Below, in pieces: positions 43,452-52,459 of a DNA stretch of 64,000 bases. A program made the translations under genes and the position numbers. Position 1 is the stretch's first letter; the number at the start of each line of letters is the position of its first letter. Origin of the DNA: Rubrivivax sp. A210 (GTDB taxonomy: Bacteria > Pseudomonadota > Gammaproteobacteria > Burkholderiales > Burkholderiaceae_C); assembly GCF_904426505.1 (NCBI RefSeq), contig NZ_CAJGBN010000010.1, positions 1-64,000 on the forward strand. Direction: 5' to 3'. The notes beneath the pieces were generated by a model. That model saw only the letters and a list, made by a program, of their open reading frames with translations. It made no database searches and was not told the origin of the DNA.

Positions 43452-43931
43452 ATGACGAAACTTGAATTCATGCTCAACGGACGCGCCATGGCGCTGGAGG
43501 TCGAGCCGGCCACGCTGCTGGTGGACCTGCTGCGCGGCCCGCTGGCGCTGACCGGCACCCATGTGGGCTGCGATACCGCGCAGTGCGGAGCCTGCACGGT
43601 GTTGCTGGACGGCCAGGCGGTCAAGAGCTGCAGCCTGCTGGCGCTGCAGGTGGCGGGCCGCGCCGTCACCACCATCGAGGGCCTGGCTGCGGCCGACGGC
43701 AGCTTGCATCCGGTGCAGGAGGCCTTCATCGCCTGCCACGGCCTGCAATGCGGCTATTGCACGCCCGGCATGATCCTGGCCGCCACCTGCCTGCTGCGCG
43801 AGAACCCGCGCCCGGCCGAGGCCGAGATCGTGCATGCGCTCGAAGGCAATCTCTGCCGCTGCACCGGCTATGTGAACATCGTCGCCTCGGTCCAGCAGGC
43901 GGCGCGCACGATCAACGGGGAGGCGGCATGA
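43452..43931 (+). CDS. Molybdenum hydroxylase, [2Fe-2S] subunit (CoxS/IorA-like)
   Basis: A 159-residue electron-transfer subunit with two [2Fe-2S] clusters: plant-type ligands C40, C45, C48, C60 ([10 protein letters not shown]) and the C-terminal four-helix set C100, C103, C135, C137 ([16 protein letters not shown]). It passes electrons from the molybdopterin subunit encoded next. ATG 43452 has an AGGAGCTTGC ribosome site. It overlaps the large subunit by 4 bp (ATGA). The usual FAD subunit gene is absent, so the electron acceptor may be a cytochrome or a subunit encoded elsewhere. Confidence 0.92.
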   Translation: MTKLEFMLNGRAMALEVEPATLLVDLLRGPLALTGTHVGCDTAQCGACTVLLDGQAVKSCSLLALQVAGRAVTTIEGLAAADGSLHPVQEAFIACHGLQCGYCTPGMILAATCLLRENPRPAEAEIVHALEGNLCRCTGYVNIVASVQQAARTINGEAA

Positions 43932-46282
43932 ACGCCGCCGCCGATGCTGCCGGCCGCTACGGCAGCGGCGCCCAGGTGCGCCGCATCGAAGACCCGGCCC
44001 TGGTGCAGGGCCGGGGCCGATACACGGGTGACGTGACGCCTGAAGGTGCGGCCCATCTGCGCTTCGTCCGCTCGACCCAGGCCCACGGCCGCATTCTTGG
44101 CATCGACAGCTCGGCGGCCCTGGCCGTGCCCGGCGTGCTGGCGGTCTACACCGGCGCTGACCTGGCGGCGGCCGGCATCAAGCCGCTGGCGCCCGCGGCG
44201 GGCTTTCGCCGCCCCGACGGCAGCGCGATGGACGCGCCGGCGCGGCCGGTGCTGGCGCAGGACATCGTGCGCTTCGTCGGCGAGGCCGTGGCCCTGGTGG
44301 TGGCCGAATCGCGCGAGGCCGCGCGGGCCGCGGCCGACGCGGTGGTGGTGGACATCGAGGCCCTGCCCGCGGTGGCCGATGCGCTGGCGGCGGTGGCCGA
44401 AGGTGCCGAGCCGGTCTGGCCCGGCGCCCACGGCAATGTGCTGGCCCAGGCCCGCCACGGTGATGCTGCCGCCGCCGAGGCGGCCTTTGCGCGCGCTGCC
44501 CATCGTGTGCAGCTGGACCTGGTCAACCAGCGCCTGGCGCCGGCCACGATGGAGCCGCGCTCGGTGCTGGCCTGGCTGGACGAAGGGCGGCTGACGATGC
44601 GGCTTTCCAGCCAGATGCCCAGCGCGGTGCGCGACGGCCTGGCGGCCTGCCTGGGCCTGCAGGCCGAGGACGTGCGCGTGCTGGTGGGCGACGTCGGCGG
44701 CGGCTTCGGCATGAAGACCGGCATCTATCCCGAGGATGTGGCGGTGGCCTTTGCCGCGCGGCAGCTGGCCCGGCCTGTCAAGTGGCAGGCCGAGCGCGTC
44801 GAGGATTTCCTGGCCGCGGTACACGGCCGCGACCTGCTCAGCCACGCCGAGCTGGCGCTGGACGCCGATGGCCGCGTGCTGGCACTGCGCCTGCGCTCGC
44901 TGGCCAATGTCGGCGCCTACCCCACGACGCCTGGCGTGGCCATCCAGTTGCTCATCGGCCCCTGGGTCACGACCAGCATCTACGACATCCCGGTCATCAA
45001 CCTCGACATTCGTGCCGTGCTCAGCCACACGGCGCCCACCGGGCCTTACCGCGGCGCCGGCCGGCCCGAGGCCATCTACGCCACCGAGCGCCTGATGGAC
45101 GCTGCTGCGCGCGCCATTGGCATGGACGGGGCCGAGCTGCGCCGCCGCAACATGATCCGCCCCGAGCAAATGCCTTACCGCAACGCCATGGGCCAGACCT
45201 ATGACAGCGGTCAGTTCGCCCGGATGCTGGACCAGGGCCTGGAACTGGCCGACTGGGGCGGCTATGCGGCAAGGCGCGAGGCCTCGCGTGCGCGCGGCCT
45301 GCTGCGCGGGCGCGGCATCGCCACCTTCCTGGAATGGACCGGCGCCAACGCGCTGGAAGAGCAGGTGCAGGTGCGCGTCACTGCCGATGGCTTCGTCGAG
45401 CTGACCTCGGCCACCATGGCCATGGGCCAGGGCATTGCCACCAGCTACGCCCAGCTGGCGGTGGATGTCTTCGGCGTGCCGCTGGAGCGCATCCGCATCC
45501 TGCAGGGCGACACCGACCGCGCCAATGGCTTCGGCAGCGCCGGCAGCCGTTCGCTCTTCACCGGCGGCGCCGCGGTGCAGGTGGCATCCAAGGCGGCGGT
45601 CGACCAGGGCAAGGAGTTGGCGGCCCAGGCGCTGGAGGCGCCAGCGGCCGACATCGAATACGCGGCCGGCCGCTACACCGTGGCCGGCACCGATCTCGGC
45701 ATCGGCCTCTTCGATCTCGCGCGGCGCCAGCCGGCCGCGGTGATCCTGGCCGAGGGCGGCGCCAAGGCAGCGGCGCCGAGCTGGCCCAATGGCTGCCATG
45801 TCTGCGAGGTCGAGATCGACCCCGCCACCGGCCAGGTGCGCGTCGTCGCCTACGCCTCGGTCAACGACATCGGCCGCATCGTCAGCCCCACCATCGTGCG
45901 CGGCCAGGTCGAGGGCGGGGCCTTGCAGGGCATGGGCCAGGCCTTGTGCGAGCGCATGGTCTACGACGAGCAGGGCCAGCTGCTGAGCGCCAGCTTCATG
46001 GACTACGCACTGCCCGGCGTCGACAGCTTCCGCGGCTTCAAGACCGCCTTCGACGAATCCGTGCCCTGCCTCACCAACGGCCTGGGCAGCAAGGGCGTGG
46101 GCGAGCTGGGCACCATAGGTGCCACACCCGCGGTGGTGAATGCCGTCGTCGATGCCCTGGCCCAAGCCGGCCAGGGGCGCGCGGCCGAACGCGTGCAGAT
46201 GCCGCTGACGGCCGAGACCGTGTGGCGCGCACTGCGCGGCGAGTACCCGGCTTTCTCGCCCTTGCCCGCACTGCCTGGCTGA
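43928..46282 (+). CDS. Xanthine dehydrogenase-family molybdopterin-binding subunit (CoxL-like, form II)
   Basis: 784 residues, starting RRIEDPALVQGRGRYTGDV after a short leader. Molybdopterin-site landmarks: GDVGGGFGMKTGIYPEDVAVAFAAR, active-site loop PYRGAGR (373-379), and the base-catalyst Glu in GVGELG (E726). True form I CO dehydrogenase has a Cys-containing loop (AYRCSFR); PYRGAGR marks the form II/aldehyde or N-heterocycle hydroxylase group, so a CO-oxidising role is not supported. The substrate is unknown. The ATGA overlap with the small subunit gives a coupled pair. Confidence 0.92.
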   Translation: MNAAADAAGRYGSGAQVRRIEDPALVQGRGRYTGDVTPEGAAHLRFVRSTQAHGRILGIDSSAALAVPGVLAVYTGADLAAAGIKPLAPAAGFRRPDGSAMDAPARPVLAQDIVRFVGEAVALVVAESREAARAAADAVVVDIEALPAVADALAAVAEGAEPVWPGAHGNVLAQARHGDAAAAEAAFARAAHRVQLDLVNQRLAPATMEPRSVLAWLDEGRLTMRLSSQMPSAVRDGLAACLGLQAEDVRVLVGDVGGGFGMKTGIYPEDVAVAFAARQLARPVKWQAERVEDFLAAVHGRDLLSHAELALDADGRVLALRLRSLANVGAYPTTPGVAIQLLIGPWVTTSIYDIPVINLDIRAVLSHTAPTGPYRGAGRPEAIYATERLMDAAARAIGMDGAELRRRNMIRPEQMPYRNAMGQTYDSGQFARMLDQGLELADWGGYAARREASRARGLLRGRGIATFLEWTGANALEEQVQVRVTADGFVELTSATMAMGQGIATSYAQLAVDVFGVPLERIRILQGDTDRANGFGSAGSRSLFTGGAAVQVASKAAVDQGKELAAQALEAPAADIEYAAGRYTVAGTDLGIGLFDLARRQPAAVILAEGGAKAAAPSWPNGCHVCEVEIDPATGQVRVVAYASVNDIGRIVSPTIVRGQVEGGALQGMGQALCERMVYDEQGQLLSASFMDYALPGVDSFRGFKTAFDESVPCLTNGLGSKGVGELGTIGATPAVVNAVVDALAQAGQGRAAERVQMPLTAETVWRALRGEYPAFSPLPALPG

Positions 46283-46398
46283 ACAGGCCGATGGCCGGGG
46301 CGGCCACCCTGCGGCGGGTGGGTGGATGACACGCCGGGGTCACGGCCGGCGTCTACGATGCGCCTCCCGTCACCTTGGCGGGCAGGAGGCAAGCCAAT

Positions 46399-47649
46399 AT
46401 GAAGACATCCATCACCACCTGGCGGCGCGTTGCGCTCGCCGCCGCCCTCGTTCTCGCCGGCACCGCCGCCCAGGCCCACGATGGCCGTGGCCGTGAAGGC
46501 GCCAATGCCCTGCCGGCGCCGCTGGTCATAGGCCACCGCGGCGGCGGCAGCGGCTACCTGCCCGAGCACACGCTCGAGGCCTATGCGCTGGGCATAGAAC
46601 TGGGCGCCGATTTCGTCGAGCCCGACCTCGTGGCCACCAAGGACGGCCACCTGATCGCCCGTCACGAACCGAACCTGAAGGACACCACCAATGTGTCCGC
46701 GCTGCCGCAGTTCGCGGCGCGCCGCCGCACCGTGATGCTGGACGGCATCCCCACTGACGGCTGGTGGGCGAGCGACTTCACGCTGGCCGAGATCAGGCAG
46801 CTGCGCGCCGTGCAGCCGGTGGGCGCGCGCAGCCAGGCCTTCAACGGCCGGTTCCAGATTCCGACGCTGGAAGAGGTGATCGCGCTGGCCAAGAACAAGG
46901 CGCGCGAGCAGGGCCGAACCATCGGCATCTATCCCGAGACCAAGCACCCCACCTACCACCAGCAGATCGGCCTGGCGCTCGAAGACCGGCTGCTGGCCGC
47001 GCTCACGCGCGCCGGCTGGAATCATCGCGAGGCGCCGGTCTTCATCCAGTCCTTCGAGACCGCCAACCTGCGCTACCTGCGCAGCAAGACGCGCGTGCGC
47101 CTGGTTCAGCTGGTGGATGCCGACGACCTGGCGGCCGACGGCACCATCACCTTTGCAGCGCCCTTCGACAAGCCCTATGACTGGGTGGTGTCGGGCCGCG
47201 CCGGCCTCTTCAAGGACTTGCTCACCCCCGCCGGCCTGGCCGAGGTGGCGAGTTACGCCGACGGCATCGGCCCCTGGAAGTACTACATCCAGAGCACGGC
47301 CTGCAAGGCGCTGAACGCCGCCGGCGGCTGTGCCGACGTGAATGGTGACGGTGCCGTCAACGAGGCTGACCGCGTGGCCGTTCCCGCCACCGACCTGGTG
47401 CAGCGCGCCCATTCTCTGGGCCTGGTGGTCCACACCTGGACCTTCCGCAACGAGCGCAATCGCCAGCCGCTGGACGACGGCATTCAGCCTTCCAACGAGT
47501 ACACGCGCTTCTTTGACCTGGGCGTGGACGGCGTGTTCTCGGACTTCGCCGACACCGCCTATGCCGCACGCGTGCAGTGGCAGCTCAAGACCGACCCCGC
47601 CTATGCCCGCTGCCTGGTGCAGGGCCGCGGCTGCGCCAAGCGGGACTGA
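46399..47649 (+). CDS. glpQ: Periplasmic glycerophosphodiester phosphodiesterase
   Basis: A 416-residue exported enzyme hydrolysing glycerophosphodiesters to sn-glycerol-3-phosphate and an alcohol. Signal peptide 1-26 (AQA). TIM-barrel GDPD signature: GHRGGGSGYLPEHTLEAYALG (H46, R47), DFVEPDLVATKDGHLIARHEP (E74, D76, H89). Near the C-terminus is an EF-hand/dockerin-like calcium loop, DVNGDGAVNEAD (313-324). ATG 46399 follows GCAGGAGGCAAG. Its product could feed the glycerol pathway at 22.8-33 kb. It ends before a strong intrinsic terminator. Confidence 0.93.
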   Translation: MKTSITTWRRVALAAALVLAGTAAQAHDGRGREGANALPAPLVIGHRGGGSGYLPEHTLEAYALGIELGADFVEPDLVATKDGHLIARHEPNLKDTTNVSALPQFAARRRTVMLDGIPTDGWWASDFTLAEIRQLRAVQPVGARSQAFNGRFQIPTLEEVIALAKNKAREQGRTIGIYPETKHPTYHQQIGLALEDRLLAALTRAGWNHREAPVFIQSFETANLRYLRSKTRVRLVQLVDADDLAADGTITFAAPFDKPYDWVVSGRAGLFKDLLTPAGLAEVASYADGIGPWKYYIQSTACKALNAAGGCADVNGDGAVNEADRVAVPATDLVQRAHSLGLVVHTWTFRNERNRQPLDDGIQPSNEYTRFFDLGVDGVFSDFADTAYAARVQWQLKTDPAYARCLVQGRGCAKRD

Positions 47650-47678
47650 ATCGTCTGAGGATCAAGCCCTCGGGCATG

Positions 47679-47719
47679 GGGCCGCCCGGTGCGCTGCTTG
47701 CGCGCCGGGCGGCCCTTTT
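47679..47719 (+). terminator. Intrinsic terminator after the glycerophosphodiesterase gene
   Basis: Stem 47679-47694 pairs with 47700-47715 (16 bp with one G-U, 5-base loop) and is followed by TTTT on the plus strand. The T-run overlaps the stop codon of the convergent cyclodeaminase-like gene. Confidence 0.88.
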
Positions 47720-48639
47720 CATTCCAGCCCCAACCCCAGCACCAGTTGGGCGGCGGCCAGGTCTTCCAGCGCCGCGCCCACCGACTTGAAGAGCGTGATC
47801 TCGCTCGCGTCGCGGCGGCGGCCCTGGCCAGTGCGCAGCAGTTCGGCCAGTTCGGCCACGATGTGGGCACGCGTGATGGCGCCGCGCGCCAGCGGCTGGG
47901 TCAGGTCGCCGGCCTCGGCCAGGGCACCGGCATAGGTGTCGACGACGATGGTGGCGCGCTGCACGGCGGCGTCGTCCACTTCGCGCATCCCGGGCTTGAA
48001 GCCGCCCACCAGATCGAGGTGGGTGCCGGGTGCCAGCCACTCACCCCGCACCAGCGGCGTGGTCGAGGTGGTGGCGCAGCAGACGATGTCGGCCGCGCGC
48101 ACCGCCGCTTCCAGATCGGGCGCGGCGGCAGTGGGCAGGCCTTGCGCGGCCAGTTCTCGGGCCAGGGCCTTTGCGGCCTCGCCTTTGCGGCCCCAGATGT
48201 CGATTTGCGTCAGGGCCGGCCGCAGCGCCGCGTGGGCGCGTGCCATCCAGCCGGCCAGCCGCCCGCTGCCGACGATGAGCAGCCGGCTGGCATCGCCGCG
48301 CGCCAGATGGCGGGCCGCCAGTGCCGAGGTGGCGGCGGTGCGGCGCAGGGTGATCGCCTCACCGTCCAGCAACGCCAGGGCTTCGCCCGTGCTGCGGTCC
48401 AGCGCCAGCACGCAAGCCTGCACCGTGGCCGCGGCGGCCGGCATCACGGTGACCAGCTTGACGACGACCAGACGCGCGTTCCAGGCCGGCATCAGCAGCA
48501 GCGTGTCGGCTGCCGAGAGCGCATGGCCGTGGCGCAGCGGCTGCGCGACGCCGGCCACGAAAGCGGCCTCCAAGGCCTGGGCCAGCGCCGGCCAGGGCAG
48601 GGCGGCGTGGACTTCGGCGGCGGTGTAGACCCGGGTCAA
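47719..48639 (-). CDS. Ornithine cyclodeaminase/mu-crystallin family protein
   Basis: 306 residues. Typical features: MTRVYTAAEVHAAL start, VVKLVTVMP, LLDGEAITLRRTAATSALAARHLAR, NAD site LLIVGSGRLAGWMARAH (about 118-135), and GTHLDLVGGFKPGMREVDDAAV. Members are ornithine cyclodeaminases, alanine dehydrogenases or delta-1-pyrroline-2-carboxylate reductases; sequence alone does not separate them. It follows the class V aminotransferase by 18 bp on the same strand, suggesting a short amino-acid catabolic operon. Confidence 0.87.
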   Translation of the reverse strand: MTRVYTAAEVHAALPWPALAQALEAAFVAGVAQPLRHGHALSAADTLLLMPAWNARLVVVKLVTVMPAAAATVQACVLALDRSTGEALALLDGEAITLRRTAATSALAARHLARGDASRLLIVGSGRLAGWMARAHAALRPALTQIDIWGRKGEAAKALARELAAQGLPTAAAPDLEAAVRAADIVCCATTSTTPLVRGEWLAPGTHLDLVGGFKPGMREVDDAAVQRATIVVDTYAGALAEAGDLTQPLARGAITRAHIVAELAELLRTGQGRRRDASEITLFKSVGAALEDLAAAQLVLGLGLE

Positions 48640-48657
48640 GCGGCAGGCTGGCCGGGC

Positions 48658-49806
48658 TCAGGCCGCGGCCTGTGCCGCGCCCAGGATGCGCGTCAGCGCG
48701 GCATCCAGGTGGCCCACGCTGCGCTCCACCTGGTGCAGCTTGTCCAGGCCGAAGAGGCCGATGCGGAAGGTCTTGAAATCGGCCGCCTCGTCGCACTGCA
48801 GCGGCACGCCGGCGGCGGTCTGCAGGCCTTCGCCGAGAAAGGCCTTGCCGGTGTGCAGGCCGGCGTCGTCGGTGTAGCTGACCACCACGCCGGGCGCCTG
48901 GAAGCCGTCGGCGGCGACGCTGCGCAGGCCGTGGCGGGCCAGCAGCGCGCGCACCTGGCGACCCAGTGCCCACTGCTCGGCGCGCAGCTTCTCGAAGCCG
49001 TAGGCGCGCGTTTCCAGCATCACGTCGCGCGTGCGTGCCAGTGCGTCGGTGGGCATGGTGGTGTGGTAGGCGTGGGCGCCGCCCTCGTAGGCTTCCATGA
49101 TCTGCAGCCACTTCTTCAGATCGGCGGCGAAGCTGGTGCTGGTGGTGGCGTCGATGGCGGCACGGGCACGTTCGCCCAGCATCACGAAGGCGCAGCCGGG
49201 CGAGCCGCTCCAGCCCTTTTGCGGCGCGCTGACGAGGATGTCAACGCCGGTGGCCTGCATGTCCACCCAGACCGCGCCGCTGGCGATGCAGTCGAGCACG
49301 AAGAGGCCGCCCACCGCGTGGACGGCGTCGGCCACGGCCCGCAGGTAGTCGTCGGGCAGCAGCAGGCCGGCGGCGGTTTCGACATGGGGCGCGAAGACGA
49401 CGTCGGGGCGCTGGGTCTGGATGGCGTCCACCACCTCGGCGATGGGCGGGGGCGCATAGGGCATCTGGCGGCCAGGGCCGGTGGGGCGGGCCTTGAGCAC
49501 GCTCTGCTCGGCGGGGATGCGGCCCATCTCGAGGATCTGGGTCCAGCGGAAGCTGAACCAGCCATTGCGGATGACCAGGGTCTTCTTGCCGCTGGCGAAC
49601 TGGCGCGCCACCGCCTCCATGCCGAAGGTGCCGCTGCCGGGAATGACGACCGCCGCCTTGGCGTTGTAGACCTCCTTGAGCACGCTGGAGATGTCGCGCA
49701 TCACGCCCTGGAAGCGGCGGGACATGTGGTTGAGCGCGCGGTCGGTGTAGACCACCGAGAACTCGAGCAGGCCGTCGGGATCGACGTCGGGCAGCAGGGC
49801 GGGCAT
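48658..49806 (-). CDS. Class V aminotransferase (alanine-glyoxylate/serine-pyruvate type)
   Basis: A 382-residue PLP enzyme. The PLP lysine lies in SAPQKGWSGSPGC; the cofactor loop is VVIPGSGTFGMEAVARQF; also GGLFVLDCIASGAVWVDM and the C-terminal FRIGLFGLDKLHQVERSV. Relatives transfer amino groups between serine, alanine, aspartate and glyoxylate or pyruvate. ATG 49806 follows AAAAGGAGACTGCC. It is first gene of a two-gene unit with the cyclodeaminase-like protein. Confidence 0.88.
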   Translation of the reverse strand: MPALLPDVDPDGLLEFSVVYTDRALNHMSRRFQGVMRDISSVLKEVYNAKAAVVIPGSGTFGMEAVARQFASGKKTLVIRNGWFSFRWTQILEMGRIPAEQSVLKARPTGPGRQMPYAPPPIAEVVDAIQTQRPDVVFAPHVETAAGLLLPDDYLRAVADAVHAVGGLFVLDCIASGAVWVDMQATGVDILVSAPQKGWSGSPGCAFVMLGERARAAIDATTSTSFAADLKKWLQIMEAYEGGAHAYHTTMPTDALARTRDVMLETRAYGFEKLRAEQWALGRQVRALLARHGLRSVAADGFQAPGVVVSYTDDAGLHTGKAFLGEGLQTAAGVPLQCDEAADFKTFRIGLFGLDKLHQVERSVGHLDAALTRILGAAQAAA

Positions 49807-49839
49807 GGCAGTCTCCTTTTTTTGAATGGCCAATGGAAA

Positions 49840-49866
49840 GGCGGGCCAGCTTAGCACCGGCCCGCC
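49840..49866 (-). terminator. Hairpin after atoA, candidate terminator
   Basis: GGCGGGCC (49840-49847) pairs with GGCCCGCC (49859-49866), 8 bp with an 11-base loop. Read leftward it is followed by TTTCC. It lies between the atoA stop and the start of the aminotransferase gene. Confidence 0.45.
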
Positions 49867-49888
49867 GTCGCCAGGATGTCCGGGGCCT

Positions 49889-50542
49889 TCAGCTGCCCAG
49901 CATGGCCGGCACCTCGGCCGGCACGATGAGCGGCGTGCCCGTGGCCGCCTGCACCTGGGCCACGCTGACGCCCGGTGCCAGCTCCTGCAACACCATGCCT
50001 TCTGGCGTGGGCCGCAGCACGGCCAGCTCGGTGACGATGAGGTCGACGCAGCGCGTGGAGGTGAGCGGCAGCGACAGCGCATCGACGATCTTGTGCTCGC
50101 CCTTGGCGGTGTGCGTCATGGCCACGATGACGCGGCGGGCGCCGGTCACCAGGTCCATCGCGCCGCCCATGCCGGGCACCATCTTGCCCGGCACCATCCA
50201 GTTGGCAAGGCGGCCGTTGCGGTCGACCTGCAGGCCGCCCAGCACCGTCACGTCGAGGTGGCCGCCGCGGATGAGGCCGAAGGACATCGCGCTGTCGAAG
50301 GTGGCGGCGCCGGGCAGGGCGCTGATGGGGCGGCCGCCGGCGTCGGTGAGGTCGTCGTCTTCCAGGCCGTCCTCGGGCACCGACTGCATGCCGATGATGC
50401 CGTTCTCGCTCTGGAAGAAGATGTGGGCGTCGCGCGCCACCAGGCCGGCCACCAGGGTGGGCAGGCCGATGCCGAGGTTGACGAGGGTGCCGGGCCGCAG
50501 TTCGCGCGCCACGCGCGAGGCGATGATCAGCTTGTCATCCAC
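49889..50542 (-). CDS. atoA: Acetate/3-oxoacid CoA-transferase, beta subunit
   Basis: 217 residues. VNLGIGLPTLVAGLV, the catalytic glutamate in QSENGIIG (about residue 46), and RGGHLDVTVLGGLQVD...MVPGKMVPGMGGAMDLVTGARRVIVAM closely follow E. coli AtoA. With the alpha subunit it moves CoA between acetyl-CoA (or succinyl-CoA) and acetoacetate or other short acids. GTG start at 50542, overlapping the alpha-subunit stop by 8 bp. It could act after 3-hydroxybutyrate dehydrogenase. Confidence 0.92.
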   Translation of the reverse strand: MDDKLIIASRVARELRPGTLVNLGIGLPTLVAGLVARDAHIFFQSENGIIGMQSVPEDGLEDDDLTDAGGRPISALPGAATFDSAMSFGLIRGGHLDVTVLGGLQVDRNGRLANWMVPGKMVPGMGGAMDLVTGARRVIVAMTHTAKGEHKIVDALSLPLTSTRCVDLIVTELAVLRPTPEGMVLQELAPGVSVAQVQAATGTPLIVPAEVPAMLGS

Positions 50543-51197
50543 GGGCCGTCTCCTTGGCGATGATGTAGGTGACCACCACCGAGGGCGTCATCACGGCGTC
50601 GGGCGGGATCACCCCGACCGGCACGATTTCCTGCGGCTCGGCGATCACCACGTCGGCGGCCATGGCGATCAGCGGGTTGAAGTTGCGCGCCGTCAGCGCA
50701 TAGGCGAGGTTGCCGATGTGGTCGGCCTGGCGCGCATTGACGAGGGCGAAATCGGCACGCAGCGGCAGTTCGACCAGGAAGGTGCGGCCATCGATCTCCA
50801 GCGTGCGCTTGCCTTCGGCCACCGTGGTGCCCACGCCGGTGGGCGTGACCACCGCGCCGAGGCCGAAGCCGCCGGCGCGCACGCGCTCGGCCAGCGTGCC
50901 CTGGGGCACGAGCTCGACCTCGAGCTCGCCGGCAATCATCTGCGCCTGCGTCTCGGGATTGGTGCCGATGTGGCTGACGATCACGCGCCTGAGCAGGCGT
51001 GCGCTCACCAGCTTGCCGATGCCGACGCCGGGCTTGGCGGTGTCGTTGGCGATGACGGTGAGGCCGGTCTTGCGCTGACGCACCAGCTCGTCGATGAGGC
51101 GGTGGGCCGAGCCCACGCCCATGAAGCCGCCGATCATCAGCACCGCCCCGTCGGGGATGCGGGCGACGGCGTCTGCTACCTTGATGGTCTTGCTCAC
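50535..51197 (-). CDS. atoD: Acetate/3-oxoacid CoA-transferase, alpha subunit
   Basis: 220 residues. CoA-binding GGFMGVGSAHRLIDELV near the N-terminus, then TVIANDTAKPGVGIGKLV, SHIGTNPETQAQMIAGELEVELVPQGTLAERVRAGGFGLG and TPTGVGTTVAEGKRTLEIDG, matching AtoD/ScoA. The start is GTG 51197, preceded by AAGGACGCC at good spacing; upstream extension lacks a ribosome site. It lies upstream of and overlaps atoA, and is divergent from aroG. The physiological acid substrate (acetoacetate or another) is not fixed by sequence. Confidence 0.92.
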   Translation of the reverse strand: MSKTIKVADAVARIPDGAVLMIGGFMGVGSAHRLIDELVRQRKTGLTVIANDTAKPGVGIGKLVSARLLRRVIVSHIGTNPETQAQMIAGELEVELVPQGTLAERVRAGGFGLGAVVTPTGVGTTVAEGKRTLEIDGRTFLVELPLRADFALVNARQADHIGNLAYALTARNFNPLIAMAADVVIAEPQEIVPVGVIPPDAVMTPSVVVTYIIAKETARG

Positions 51198-51328
51198 GTT
51201 GTGGCGTCCTTGCACTTGGCCGCCCGTCCTTCGAGGGCGGGCATGGCGGGCGTTCCAGCCGCAATGCTGATCCGCCGCGCGGGCCAGGCATTGCGGCATG
51301 TCAAGGGCCCTGCGCCGGCCGCGGGACA

Positions 51329-52453
51329 ATGGCGCGCATGAACCTGCTCGACGATCCCCGCCACGACCGCGAAGTCGGCCAGCGCCATGGCACGCGCGAC
51401 ACCACCCGCATCGACGACACGCGCATCGACGCGGTGCGCCCCCTCATCACGCCGGCGCTGCTGATGGAGAAGCTGCCGGGGTCGGATGCCACGCTGGCCC
51501 TGGTGGAGCGCAGCCGCGAGGCCATGGCGCGCGTGCTGCGCGGCGAGGACGACCGCCTCGTCGTGGTCGTCGGCCCCTGCTCCATCCACGACCACGGCCA
51601 GGCGCTGGACTACGCGGCGCGGTTGGCCGCCGCCGCGCCGGCGCTGCAGGACGCCCTGTTGCCGGTAATGCGCGTCTACTTCGAGAAGCCGCGCACCACG
51701 GTGGGCTGGAAGGGCTATATCAACGACCCCCACCTCGACGGCAGCTTTGCCATCAACGAGGGCCTGGAGCGTGCGCGCCGCCTGTTGCTGGAGATCGTCG
51801 AGATGGGCCTGCCGGTGGGCACCGAGTTCCTCGACCTGCTGAGCCCGCAGTTCATCAGCGATCTGGTGGCCTGGGGCGCCATCGGCGCACGCACCACCGA
51901 GAGCCAGAGCCACCGCCAGCTGGCCTCGGGCCTGAGCTGCCCGGTGGGTTTCAAGAACGGCACCGATGGCAGCGTCAAGGTGGCCAGCGACGCCATCGTC
52001 GCTGCCGCCGCGCCGCATGCCTTCATGGGCATGACCAAGATGGGCCAGGCCGCCATCTTCGAGACCCGCGGCAATGCCGATTGCCACATCATCCTGCGCG
52101 GCGGGCGCCAGCCCAACTACGGCGACGCCGATGTGGCCGCGGCCTGCGCGGTGCTGCGGGCATCCGGCCTGCGCGAGCAGCTGATGATCGACCTCTCGCA
52201 CGCCAACAGTGCCAAGCAGCACCGGCGCCAGATCGAGGTGGCGGCCGACATCGCCGGCCGCATCGCCGGCGGCGAGCGCCGCATCATGGGCGTGATGATC
52301 GAGAGCCACCTCGAGGAAGGCCGGCAGGACCTGGTGGCCGGCCAGCCGCTGGTGCGCGGCGTCTCGATCACCGATGCCTGCATCAGCTGGGCCCAGACCG
52401 AGCCGGTGCTGGCCGCGCTGGCCGCGGCCGTGCGGCAGCGGCGCGCCCTTTGA
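51329..52453 (+). CDS. aroG: 3-deoxy-7-phosphoheptulonate (DAHP) synthase, AroG-type
   Basis: 374 residues, class I alpha. First step of the shikimate pathway: phosphoenolpyruvate plus erythrose-4-phosphate to DAHP. Motifs: VVVGPCSIHDHGQALDYAARL (metal Cys), MRVYFEKPRTTVGWKGYINDP, GARTTESQSHRQLASGLSCPVGFKNGTDG, DLSHANSAKQHRRQ and MGVMIESHLEEGRQ. ATG 51329 is taken; ATG 51338 three codons on is an alternative. Feedback by an aromatic amino acid is expected for the family but the type is not readable here. It is monocistronic and convergent with DUF2788. Confidence 0.95.
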   Translation: MARMNLLDDPRHDREVGQRHGTRDTTRIDDTRIDAVRPLITPALLMEKLPGSDATLALVERSREAMARVLRGEDDRLVVVVGPCSIHDHGQALDYAARLAAAAPALQDALLPVMRVYFEKPRTTVGWKGYINDPHLDGSFAINEGLERARRLLLEIVEMGLPVGTEFLDLLSPQFISDLVAWGAIGARTTESQSHRQLASGLSCPVGFKNGTDGSVKVASDAIVAAAAPHAFMGMTKMGQAAIFETRGNADCHIILRGGRQPNYGDADVAAACAVLRASGLREQLMIDLSHANSAKQHRRQIEVAADIAGRIAGGERRIMGVMIESHLEEGRQDLVAGQPLVRGVSITDACISWAQTEPVLAALAAAVRQRRAL

Positions 52454-52459
52454 GGGCTG

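Noticed and set aside
43452..46282. True carbon monoxide dehydrogenase (CoxSL)
   Set aside because: The active loop is PYRGAGR rather than the Cys-containing form I loop and no CoxM or cox accessory genes are present.
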